From GSA-30 sp036384435 (GTDB lineage Bacteria; Pseudomonadota; Gammaproteobacteria; Xanthomonadales; Rhodanobacteraceae), in the NCBI RefSeq assembly GCF_036384435.1, contig NZ_DASVMI010000175.1, positions 1-25,066 of the forward strand: a stretch of DNA of 25,066 nt, written 5' to 3'. Below the pieces are notes generated by a model. The model had not been told where the DNA came from. It saw nothing but the letters and a program-made list of their open reading frames with translations, and made no database searches. This document shows positions 1 to 7,474 of this stretch, piece by piece. The number at the start of each line of letters is the position of its first letter. Within the stretch, counting starts at the first letter, position 1. A program made the translations under genes and the position numbers.

Positions 1-141
1 CTCGGACGTATTCGATTACATCGAGATGTTCTACAACCCGATTCGCCGGCACAGTTTCGCCGGCGACCTGTCACCGGTAGAGTTTGAACGGCGCTATGCG
101 CAAAGCGGCTCGTGAGTGTCTACAAAAATCTGGGCGGTCCA
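1..141 (+). mobile_element. Right end of an IS3-family insertion sequence (truncated by the window edge)
   Basis: The segment holds the last codons of an IS3-type transposase. About 26 bp past its stop the sequence reads ...GGGCGGTCCA, which looks like the inner-to-outer order of an IS3-family right terminal inverted repeat (about 114-141). The left end lies outside the window, so neither the matching repeat nor a target-site duplication can be checked. The exact outer boundary, around base 141, is inferred. Confidence 0.7.
2..115 (+). CDS. IS3-family transposase OrfB, C-terminal fragment
   Basis: The open frame enters from the left edge and ends at TGA 113-115, giving 38 visible codons. The peptide contains FYNPIRRHSFAGDLSPVEFE, which matches the conserved C-terminal end of DDE (rve-type) transposases of the IS3 family, where a YNxxRxH stretch is followed by LSPxxFE. 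The catalytic DDE residues would lie upstream of the window. The stop codon sits just inside the presumed right terminal repeat, as usual for these elements. Whether the full transposase is intact cannot be judged here. Confidence 0.85.
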   Translation, partial: SDVFDYIEMFYNPIRRHSFAGDLSPVEFERRYAQSGS

Positions 142-368
142 ATTCCCTGAAGTGAGGGAGTCGCCTGGGCCGTGATGGTCAATGAGATGATTGCTTCGTC
201 TCGATCCAGGCGTGATCGTTCGTTCTGATCAGAGTAGCCAGTTGACCAACGACGGCAGGGAGCTTTCCTGAAAGCTCACAGCACCGTGGTAAGCACGAGT
301 CGACGCGGGAACTACCAGGGCAACGTGTTGGTTTTTTGGGGAAACACCTATTGCAGATGGAAGTGACC

Positions 369-818
369 ATGAGATTTGAAGTATACGTAAGGGCGGAAGC
401 CTCAGAGGATGATCTGGCCGAATTGCAGAGTAGGTGCTCGTTGCATGGCATCAAGGGCGACATGGTTACGCGACGACACGTGCCCGCTGCGGCCATTGCA
501 AATGGCGCCAGGGCTATTTATTGGCGATCAGAAATCTTCCCGGTTGAAAACGAATTCCCGGAAGATGCTCTGCTGAGAGTTGTTGATTCGTTGAAGAAAG
601 TCGCATCCGATATCAGATTGACTCACGACATAAAATTTTCATCCGAAATTGTCGGTTATTATTCTTCTTCGGATTCGCCTGGAGGTTTTTATGTGTCTGC
701 AAGTTTAATTAAGAGCTTGGCAAGCGTGGATGCTGATTTGGATATCGATGTGGTCCATGACCTTGAGGTCAAGGATGACTCGATCACACGTGATGGAGGT
801 GACTATGTCGTTATTTGA
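369..818 (+). CDS. Small hypothetical protein, possibly DUF4279-like (immunity-type)
   Basis: A 149-residue soluble protein with no signal peptide or membrane segment. I do not recognise it firmly. The order of features (a tryptophan in IYWRSEIFP, a central amphipathic helix, then a Gly-rich GGFYVSASLIKSLASVDADLDIDV stretch) resembles DUF4279-type proteins, some of which accompany polymorphic toxins. This is a weak, pattern-based call. ATG 369 has GGAAG 5-6 bases upstream. ATG 357 and TTG 336 are in-frame alternatives. The gene is AT-rich: bases 601-660 are about 37% GC, unlike the rest of the window. It lies beside an IS end, so recent transfer is likely. Another short frame starts inside its 3' end at 805. 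Confidence 0.6.
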   Translation: MRFEVYVRAEASEDDLAELQSRCSLHGIKGDMVTRRHVPAAAIANGARAIYWRSEIFPVENEFPEDALLRVVDSLKKVASDIRLTHDIKFSSEIVGYYSSSDSPGGFYVSASLIKSLASVDADLDIDVVHDLEVKDDSITRDGGDYVVI

Positions 819-864
819 TGGGTGCTCGTTGCCAAGGTCAGCGGTTTGCGTACGAATTCGCTAA
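805..864 (+). CDS. Possible 19-codon ORF or truncated gene start overlapping the preceding gene
   Basis: ATG 805-807 lies 5 bases after a full GGAGG (795-799), the best Shine-Dalgarno-like sequence in this part of the window. The frame overlaps the last codons of the upstream gene and stops at TAA 862-864. The peptide (MSLFDGCSLP...) is not recognised. It may be the start of a second operon gene whose body was lost, or chance. Confidence 0.25.
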   Translation: MSLFDGCSLPRSAVCVRIR

Positions 865-1040
865 TGGATAGCTTCGTAAGCGAAAGTCCGATTTGGAGGC
901 CGGAACATCAGTCCTGTTAAGCGTTTTGGTCTCCATCGAGCTGCGTCTTGCGCATGAGAATGTGAGTGCCTAAGGAGTCCTGGATGGTCCAAGTGCTCAA
1001 GCTGCGGGCCTAAGTTGGGGGCGCACGCACTATGCGACAA

Positions 1041-1781
1041 TCAATCCAGGCCCGTTTTTCCTGGCGCCCAATAGGGCTTGGCCAGCAAGCGCGAGGAGGG
1101 TACGCCCAGCGTCTTGAGGGCGCGGCGCAAGCGCTGGATGGTGGCGGCCTTGCCGGTCAGGACGAATGTGGCTTCACCCGTGGCCAACGAGGGCAGGCAC
1201 TGTTCGATGTCGAGAAGGTGAGTGTCGTCGTGCTTGCGCTCGAAAAGTTTACCTTTGGTCATGCCAAGCCTGGCTAGCACTTCACCGGATCGGCCAGCGT
1301 GATTGACCTCGAACAGGCAGGGGACGGCAGCGCCGGGCGTGCGATGTGTCAGTGCATAAGCAAGGCCGATCGAGGTTTCATCACCGAGCACCACGAGCTT
1401 GCTGGCACGACCGGCATCGAGTGACGCACGTGGGCCGAATACGTCACAGGTATCACCGGGGCTGGCATCACGAATCCACGCGCCACCGGGGCCCTCACCG
1501 TGCACGTAGCCCAGGATGCGGGTTTGCCCGGTGACGGCATTCCATTCGATCGGCGTGAACGTGCGTGCGGCAAATGCCGATCCCATCGCTACCTGAATCT
1601 TCTGACCGGGAGCCCACGACAGCCCCATGAATTGAGGGCTGGTGAGCGTGAGGAGGCGGAAGTCCGCTGCGATGTCGTCGACCGCCACGATGGACGCCTG
1701 CTTCATCAGCATGCGGATCAGGGCGCGACTCAGGCGTCCTTGTGGTCGTGTGGAAGGGGTACTGGCACCTTGTACCGTCAT
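1041..1781 (-). CDS. Siderophore-interacting protein (FAD/NAD(P)H-dependent ferric-siderophore reductase family)
   Basis: A 246-residue cytoplasmic protein of the SIP/ViuB-YqjH type, which release iron from ferric siderophores by reduction. The FAD-binding domain shows the flavin motif RTFTP (residues 73-77) and GEGPGGAWI (95-103) followed by SPGD (107-110). The C-terminal NAD(P)H-binding half begins with LVVLGDETSIG (129-139), where GDET is characteristic of the family. Its length is close to the family norm of about 250. The start overlaps the stop of the upstream methyltransferase gene by four bases (ATGA, 1778-1781), indicating translational coupling. A later start near residue 24-26 is possible, since the first 25 residues are not conserved-looking. 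The actual siderophore cannot be told; no biosynthesis genes are present. Confidence 0.85.
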   Translation of the reverse strand: MTVQGASTPSTRPQGRLSRALIRMLMKQASIVAVDDIAADFRLLTLTSPQFMGLSWAPGQKIQVAMGSAFAARTFTPIEWNAVTGQTRILGYVHGEGPGGAWIRDASPGDTCDVFGPRASLDAGRASKLVVLGDETSIGLAYALTHRTPGAAVPCLFEVNHAGRSGEVLARLGMTKGKLFERKHDDTHLLDIEQCLPSLATGEATFVLTGKAATIQRLRRALKTLGVPSSRLLAKPYWAPGKTGLD

Positions 1782-2476
1782 CGCGTCACCACGCTGAATT
1801 CGTTGCCACGACCGGCGTTGATGGCCAATGGCTGCGATAGATAGCCGTTGGCGGGATCGCGGACGTAGATCAGGTATTCGTTGTCGTGGTCGAACGCGTT
1901 TTCCGCCAGCACGGGCGTGCCGGTTTTGAGGTGGGGCTCAAGCAGTTTCAGTATGGGCAGATAGAGGCTGAATGCACCATCGAGCAATACCAGGTCCACC
2001 TCGCCGCCGACATCGACAAGCGTTTCGCGTGCGTCGCCGACGCGAATCTCCACGAGATCGGCAAGGCCTGCTGCTTCCAGGTTGGCGCGTGCGCGCGCTG
2101 CCTTGGTCGGTTCGAGTTCGGTACCGATCAGCAGGCCGCCACCCATGTCGCGCAGGGCCGCTGCCAGGAAAATGGTCGAGATGCCCATGGAGGTGCCGAA
2201 CTCGACGATGCGCGTCGCCTTGCGTGCGCGCGCGCACTGATAGAGAAAGCGTCCATACTCGGGGGCGACATTGAGGAAATGATCGACGTGACGGTGGTAC
2301 AGGCCGCGGATGTCACGGCGCTCTTCGGCCAGATGCGTGCTGATGATGTCGGCGATGAAGGCTTCGGAATCTTCTGCATGGCTGAAGGAATCCATGAGCG
2401 ACCGGTCGGCTTGCTCGGCTTGGTCAAACAGGTGATGCAGGGTTTGGGCGACGCGCCCGCTGCTGAGTGAATCCAT
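1778..2476 (-). CDS. Class I SAM-dependent O-methyltransferase-like protein
   Basis: A 232-residue protein with a Rossmann-type methyltransferase core. Motif I is RIVEFGTSMGIS (89-100), an acidic residue E120 (IGTELE) follows the second strand, and VGDARE (146-151) and VDLVLLDGAF (160-169) are the later SAM-fold motifs. The N-terminal 80 residues are helical, as in caffeoyl-CoA/catechol-type O-methyltransferases. In those enzymes a DxD plus DN set binds a metal. Here only D166 and N193 remain clear (LDGA, AENAFD), so metal-dependent chemistry is uncertain. I chose ATG 2476 because GGAG lies about 9 bases upstream; an extended frame to 2605 lacks support. The gene is the first of a two-gene unit with the SIP gene and is divergent from an AraC regulator. 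The substrate is unknown. Confidence 0.8.
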   Translation of the reverse strand: MDSLSSGRVAQTLHHLFDQAEQADRSLMDSFSHAEDSEAFIADIISTHLAEERRDIRGLYHRHVDHFLNVAPEYGRFLYQCARARKATRIVEFGTSMGISTIFLAAALRDMGGGLLIGTELEPTKAARARANLEAAGLADLVEIRVGDARETLVDVGGEVDLVLLDGAFSLYLPILKLLEPHLKTGTPVLAENAFDHDNEYLIYVRDPANGYLSQPLAINAGRGNEFSVVTR

Positions 2477-2558
2477 TGCATTTGACTCCGGGATCAGGCG
2501 GCGGCGGGGATATCCGCGTGCCGTCCCGGCATCGTAGGTAGCTCCGGTCCTGGCGGCA

Positions 2559-2575
2559 TTGGCAAATATTGCCAA
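2559..2575. promoter_or_regulatory. Perfect palindrome, candidate operator between divergent genes
   Basis: TTGGCAAATATTGCCAA has two perfect 7-base arms around a 3-base centre. It lies between the methyltransferase start (2476) and the AraC-family regulator start (about 2632). Its position suits a shared operator that the regulator or another dimeric protein could bind. No clear -35/-10 pair could be assigned. Confidence 0.5.
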
Positions 2576-2631
2576 CATATGCGGAAATCCCGCCAATCGA
2601 GCCAATGTGCCTCCAGAACGGATCGACCGCC

Positions 2632-3477
2632 ATGCCCGTCCTCCACGAAAGCTCCGATCCGATCGAGTGGGTCGATCCGGATCAGGTGCCGCGTACCGTG
2701 GTGACCTTCGCCGCCATCGGCATCGATTCGGCCACGCTGGATCAGCGCGAAGCCGATTTTCATCGTCGCAAGGAGGCCGACTTTCATCGCCACCGCAAGG
2801 CTCAGTTGCTGTTTCCGATGCGGGGCGTGTTTACGTGCGAACTGGAAGGCGGTTTATGGATCGCGCCGGCCCAGAGTGCGATCTGGATACCGGGTGGCGT
2901 CATGCACAAGGTCAGGGCCACGGGCATGATCGAATGCTATGTGGTGTTCATCGATCCGGCATTCACGGCCCGTCTGCCATCGGCCTGTTGCGCGATTTCC
3001 ACCACGCCGTTGCTGCGCGAGTTGTTGATTCGTTCGGCCAGCCTGCCTTTGCTCTATCCCGACGATGGCCTGGAGTCGCATCTGGTCGCGCTGCTGCTGG
3101 ACGAACTGGCGTTGGCGCCGACCGGGAACCTGCATCTGCCCATGCCGACCGATGCGCGACTGCGCCGGATCGTGCAAATGATCATGGCCAACCCGGCCGA
3201 TCGCGGCACCATGCAGGCGTGGGCGCGGCGCGTGGGAGTCAGCGAGCGTACGCTGGCCCGATTGCTGGTGCAGGAGACGGGCATGAGTTTCGGCCGCTGG
3301 CGCCAGCAGCTTCATCTGATGCTGGCGGTGGAATGGCTGGCCGGCGGATCGTCGGTGCAACAGGTTGCCGATGGCCTTGGCTATGAAAGTGCGGGCAGCT
3401 TCGTAACCATGTTTCGCAAGGCTCTGGGTACGTCGCCGGGGCGCTACATGGCCGAAAGACGTGTCCTCGGGGCATAA
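2632..3477 (+). CDS. AraC-family transcriptional regulator with N-terminal cupin domain
   Basis: A protein of about 281 residues. The N-terminal half has a cupin-like sensor of the NimR type: HRHRKAQLLFPMRGVFTCE, then IAPAQSAIWIPGGVMHKV, then TTPLLRELL. The C-terminal 100 residues carry the two AraC helix-turn-helix units (MQAWARRVGVSERTLARLL and VQQVADGLGYESAGSFVTMFRKALGTSPGRYM). ATG 2632 is chosen because the sensor pattern begins soon after it and a weak GGA lies upstream. ATG 2605 and TTG 2569 are in frame, but the latter would overlap the palindrome. It is divergent from the methyltransferase/SIP unit and probably regulates it. An odd feature is an 8-residue tandem duplication, EADFHRRK-EADFHRHRK, just before the sensor's HxH segment. 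Confidence 0.88.
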   Translation: MPVLHESSDPIEWVDPDQVPRTVVTFAAIGIDSATLDQREADFHRRKEADFHRHRKAQLLFPMRGVFTCELEGGLWIAPAQSAIWIPGGVMHKVRATGMIECYVVFIDPAFTARLPSACCAISTTPLLRELLIRSASLPLLYPDDGLESHLVALLLDELALAPTGNLHLPMPTDARLRRIVQMIMANPADRGTMQAWARRVGVSERTLARLLVQETGMSFGRWRQQLHLMLAVEWLAGGSSVQQVADGLGYESAGSFVTMFRKALGTSPGRYMAERRVLGA

Positions 3478-3490
3478 GTGCCCCGAGGAC
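3463..3490. terminator. Perfect 12-bp hairpin between convergent genes, stop codon in the loop
   Basis: Arms GTCCTCGGGGCA and TGCCCCGAGGAC pair perfectly around the 4-base loop TAAG. The loop contains the TAA stop of the AraC-family gene (3475-3477). The convergent M48 gene ends at 3499, so this is probably a bidirectional terminator. There is no long T run on either side. Confidence 0.7.
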
Positions 3491-3498
3491 CGTGGTGT

Positions 3499-6400
3499 TT
3501 ACATGCCCATGTAGGGACGCTCGCTGACGAACAAGGCGCGCCCAGCCAACTGGCGCCAGTTGTCCGGTGTGCGATTGCCAAGAATGAACACACTCGCTGC
3601 ATAGGCCTGGGCGCGCTGGAACAGCGGAAAGCCGGCCAGGGCCCTGTCAGCGTCTTCCAGGCGGCCGGCGCGGCATAGCGCCAGGAATCGCTGCATGTTC
3701 TGCGGTATCTCGATGGAGGCCAGCGAACTGTGGTCGAACTGGCTCATGAGCGCCTTGATCTTGGGCGTGTCCGGATTGCTTCCTTCGGCCAGGGCGATCC
3801 ACAAGGTCTGCGGGTCGACACCTGCCTCGGCTGGCAGTGCCTGCGCCTGTGCCCGCAGGTCGGCGGGCGCACCGACCGAGGCGGCCGCCATGCGCAGCAC
3901 ATGGGCGCTGAGAGGCGAATGAGCCGCCGTGTTGACTGCCCCAGTCAGGTCGCCCTCGCCGATCATCTGGATCGCACGCTGCGGTCCCTTGGGTGTCGGC
4001 GAAAACGGCTCATAGGCGATGGCGTTCTCCACGTACGGCGAATCCTTGGCCATCTCGATCGCGTGCGTGGTGGCAAGGGCGCGGTCGGCAATGCGCTCAA
4101 GGCGCAGCACCTCGGTGGCGGCGTTGGTTCGCAGCACCGGGTTGCTGGCGGTGGCTGCTTTCTCCGCGGCCAATGCTTCGCTGTAGTGTTGTTGTTCTGC
4201 CTCGGTGGCACCGGCGGCCATGGCAAACCATGCCGATTGCGGCCAACGGCGATAGCCATCCAGAAAGGCCTGGTCACGAGCGGCGCCCGAGGGGAGGCAG
4301 CGCGTGGCCAGATAGGCCAGGTCCGGCTGATCGGGCGCCGCCTGTGCATGGGCACGATGGCGGGCACATACCTCATCGTGAGCCGCGCCCAAGGTGGAGT
4401 CCTGCTCGGCGCGCAGGGCGGTGACGTCGTTGGGGTAGTGCGTGAGCCTGGCCGATAGCGCCTGGCCAAAGCCATCCTGATCCTGGGCCATGTTCATCCA
4501 GTTGGCGAGGAATGGCGAATCGGGTGCGTCGAAACGGGCATGAGCCAGCAGCATGGCCTGCGCGGATGCCTTGTCGTCGACGACTCCGACCAACTCCTCC
4601 GGCGTCGCGTCGGAGAAGGCACCGATCACGCTGCGCGTTCCGCTGCCGGTCTTGCTGGAGATGTGGTCCGGTGGTGTTTCGAACAGGTAATCGGCATTGG
4701 CCGACTGCCAGCGCTGCGGAGTCATCACGTTATCGGGCCCCTGGAATGCGGAGCCGTAGCTGGCGGTCCAGCGGTGCAGCGGCATGGCGGCAGCCACCGT
4801 GTACACCAACGAAGATTGACCCGGCGACACATGGCCGACGAAGTCTTCCACCGGTTCGTGGTCGGATGTGCGCGTATTGACGGGCACGTCTCCCGAGCCC
4901 GCAATGGTTATCTGCTGGTGTCTGCCTGGGGGCAAGGCGACGTCCTGGCCATCAATACGCACCACGACATCGCGCGCCAGGCCGTTGTAGATCGTCAGTT
5001 GCGATCGTCCGACAAACCAGGCGCATGCCAGCACGCCGCCGATGATCGTCAGCGCGGCGACACCACGAGCCAGACCGGGGAAAAAGCCGGTCGCACTCTG
5101 GAACTTCTCCCAGAAATCAGCGTTGCGCCCGTGCTGTCCACGTTCGGCCCCGACGACTACGGTGTGGTATTCCACCGGCATGCTTGGCACGTGCTCGGGC
5201 GCCTGGCCAGGAAATACATCTTGCGTGGCCGCGGCGATTTTGGCTTCCGTGACCAGTAGTTCATCGAGGGCGCTGTCGCGCAGCGCGGACAGGCGCCGGG
5301 CTGCGTGTTCGACCCAGCCATCGACCAGGCGCAGCCAGTCGTTGATGTTGGCGCGGACGGGCGCGTTGAGGCCATACTCGCCCATCAGGCCCTGCCAGGT
5401 TGCATGGCCGAGTTCTTCCAGCAGCACACTGCCGGGCTTGACCGTCGATGCATGCTCGAACACTTGGCTGAGCGCGCGATGCACGTCGCTTGCGCAGGCC
5501 AGGATGTTGCGCACTGCCTTTTCGCTGATGCTGCCTCGCGACGTGGCCTGGCGCCAGTTACGCCATAGGCTCGCCTGGGCATCGCGAACATTGGTCAATG
5601 CATGCTCGGCGTAGTGCAGCGTCTGTATGAGACCTTCCAGATAGTTGCGCCAAGCCGGTGAAATACGGGTCGCCGCTGACAGATGCAGGCTGCGAATACG
5701 CTTGAGCGCAGCATGCAGACTTTCACGAACCTGCTTGCGTTCCTGGTCGACCAGCGTGATGGCGGCGGGCAACTGCGAGCGTTTGAGGATGCTGCCGCGA
5801 TGGCGAATGACGCCATCGGGCGCATCGTAGATGCGGTCGCGCAACGAGCAGAGCAGGGCGTGTTCGCGCTCCAGCGAGCGCAGTCGCTCCAACTCATCAC
5901 CGAGGCTTTGCGGATAGAGCGATTCGATCTGGATCGGTTCGGTGATGGCGATCGTCTCATACAGCTCATTCGGACGCGCCACATGGCGAACCGGCGAAAA
6001 GCCCAGGTAAAGACCGCGATACCGAGCCTTGAGATGCTCGACCTCGAAATGACTGTCGAGCTGGCGCAGCGTTTCGCTGGTATCGACGATGGCGGCCTCG
6101 GTTTCTCCGACGATCGACTGTGTCATGCGTTCGCGCAGAGCTTGCGGTTGATCGAAGATCAGCCAGCCGCTGCGTTCGTCGGCCGGCGCGAACAGGTAAG
6201 TGCTCTTGGCATTGGCCTCGCGCTCGTGGTTCATCGGATGCGTCGACCACATGCGCGGAGGCTGCGCCAGTTCGGTCTCGAATACGCGGAACGAGGCGCC
6301 GCCCCCAACGGGCATCGACGGACGACGGCTGTAGTCAGGATCGTTGTAGATGATGCCAAGCTTGTCGGCGAGCGCATGCTGGATATCGAACATGTCTCGC

Positions 6401-7320
6401 GGTGGACGCTTGGCGGCGGTTTCGCTCTGCACGAAGCGCAACGTGCGATCCCATGCATCGTCGGCTACCGCCAGGCGGTGCAACGCGAGCACGAGCGCGT
6501 CGCTGCCACTGATCGACACCGCGACGCGGTCGGCCTGCATTTCCATTTCGCGGGACAAGGCACGCTGAGTGATGATCACCAGGCGGAAAATGAAGTCGAC
6601 GATCGCACGCAAGGCCCACACGATGACGCCGAGCAGCCAGCCGATCCACGCCACGCGCAGGTCCTGGCGTGACAGGCCGCGCAGGAACCCGTCCAGTGCA
6701 TCGCGGCGCGCGACGATATGCGATGCCACCTGCTGGGTCGTGTACACCCAGCGTCCCACGGCCATCGTGCGTTGGGCGAAGTGTCCGAATTCATGGGCGA
6801 TCACGGCCTTCAGTTCGCCCAGGTTGAGCATGTTCACCAGGCCCAGCCCGATCTCCAGGTTCTTGCGCGAAGGAAAGATCAGGTTGAACAACGACAGGTG
6901 ATAGAACACCGCCGCGTTGACGCTCGGTGATATGTAGACCTTGTGCGGGCGTGTCGCGCCGGTTTCGTCGGCCACGCGATCGAGGAAGGCGAACAGGCGC
7001 GGTTGTTCTTCACGCTTGAGTTCGATGCCGTCACCGGCGCTGCCCTTCCTGATGAAGAACAGTGCCTTGATCATGAAAAATGCCAGGAACAGGCTGCATG
7101 CGCCAACGAAGATCGGCGCGAAGCCGGCGTTTGCGCCGGCGCGTGCGACCTGCACGATGCCGGTATAGACGAACCAGCCCACCAGCGCGAAATAGACGAG
7201 GATGAATAACAGCAGGCCGCCGACGGCAATCCATGCACGCTGGCGGTAGCTGGCCGTTGGCCGCGCGAAGGTCGGCGGTACGTCCTTCGGGCCGTCCGGA
7301 TAAATGGTTTCGATACTCAT
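3499..7320 (-). CDS. Very long M48-family membrane metalloprotease with C-terminal repeat-like extension
   Basis: A 1273-residue protein. Two hydrophobic segments lie at about 29-53 and 67-90. The zinc motif HEFGH is at 176-180 and the downstream glutamate in SREMEMQAD is at 256-264 (third ligand probably E260). Another hydrophobic stretch lies at about 223-250. This is the Ste24/HtpX arrangement with the active site facing the cytoplasm. After a helical region of several hundred residues, a further membrane segment at about 750-770 (VAALTIIGGVLACAWFVG) is followed by a beta-rich part. From about 950 there is an alanine-rich helical region resembling TPR units (for example AWFAMAAGATEAEQQHYSEALAAEKAA). 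Common M48 proteases are 280-500 residues, so about 770 residues are additional. AAAGGAAC lies just upstream of ATG 7320. It follows the M28-like gene on the same strand after 154 bp. Substrates are unknown. Confidence 0.85.
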   Translation of the reverse strand: MSIETIYPDGPKDVPPTFARPTASYRQRAWIAVGGLLLFILVYFALVGWFVYTGIVQVARAGANAGFAPIFVGACSLFLAFFMIKALFFIRKGSAGDGIELKREEQPRLFAFLDRVADETGATRPHKVYISPSVNAAVFYHLSLFNLIFPSRKNLEIGLGLVNMLNLGELKAVIAHEFGHFAQRTMAVGRWVYTTQQVASHIVARRDALDGFLRGLSRQDLRVAWIGWLLGVIVWALRAIVDFIFRLVIITQRALSREMEMQADRVAVSISGSDALVLALHRLAVADDAWDRTLRFVQSETAAKRPPRDMFDIQHALADKLGIIYNDPDYSRRPSMPVGGGASFRVFETELAQPPRMWSTHPMNHEREANAKSTYLFAPADERSGWLIFDQPQALRERMTQSIVGETEAAIVDTSETLRQLDSHFEVEHLKARYRGLYLGFSPVRHVARPNELYETIAITEPIQIESLYPQSLGDELERLRSLEREHALLCSLRDRIYDAPDGVIRHRGSILKRSQLPAAITLVDQERKQVRESLHAALKRIRSLHLSAATRISPAWRNYLEGLIQTLHYAEHALTNVRDAQASLWRNWRQATSRGSISEKAVRNILACASDVHRALSQVFEHASTVKPGSVLLEELGHATWQGLMGEYGLNAPVRANINDWLRLVDGWVEHAARRLSALRDSALDELLVTEAKIAAATQDVFPGQAPEHVPSMPVEYHTVVVGAERGQHGRNADFWEKFQSATGFFPGLARGVAALTIIGGVLACAWFVGRSQLTIYNGLARDVVVRIDGQDVALPPGRHQQITIAGSGDVPVNTRTSDHEPVEDFVGHVSPGQSSLVYTVAAAMPLHRWTASYGSAFQGPDNVMTPQRWQSANADYLFETPPDHISSKTGSGTRSVIGAFSDATPEELVGVVDDKASAQAMLLAHARFDAPDSPFLANWMNMAQDQDGFGQALSARLTHYPNDVTALRAEQDSTLGAAHDEVCARHRAHAQAAPDQPDLAYLATRCLPSGAARDQAFLDGYRRWPQSAWFAMAAGATEAEQQHYSEALAAEKAATASNPVLRTNAATEVLRLERIADRALATTHAIEMAKDSPYVENAIAYEPFSPTPKGPQRAIQMIGEGDLTGAVNTAAHSPLSAHVLRMAAASVGAPADLRAQAQALPAEAGVDPQTLWIALAEGSNPDTPKIKALMSQFDHSSLASIEIPQNMQRFLALCRAGRLEDADRALAGFPLFQRAQAYAASVFILGNRTPDNWRQLAGRALFVSERPYMGM

Positions 7321-7474
7321 GTGTTCCTTTCCCCTGGTACATGCGGCGTCATCGACACCGCTCCCTTTCCCGCAGACTGCAAGTCCCGGGATGCGTGTTA
7401 CCCGATCAACATGGCACGCCAGTCTTTTCCGCCTGGTTTCGCCCGTTGCGCATGGCTGTCAACGCAGGCAGCCG

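Noticed and set aside
857..884. TTCGCT/AGCGAA inverted repeat after the small low-GC gene, considered as a terminator
   Set aside because: The arms are only 6 bp with a 16-base loop and no T run, so it is too weak to call.
2477..2605. Upstream extension of the methyltransferase gene to 2605
   Set aside because: It would cover the palindrome and the divergent promoter region. ATG 2476 has a well-spaced GGAG.
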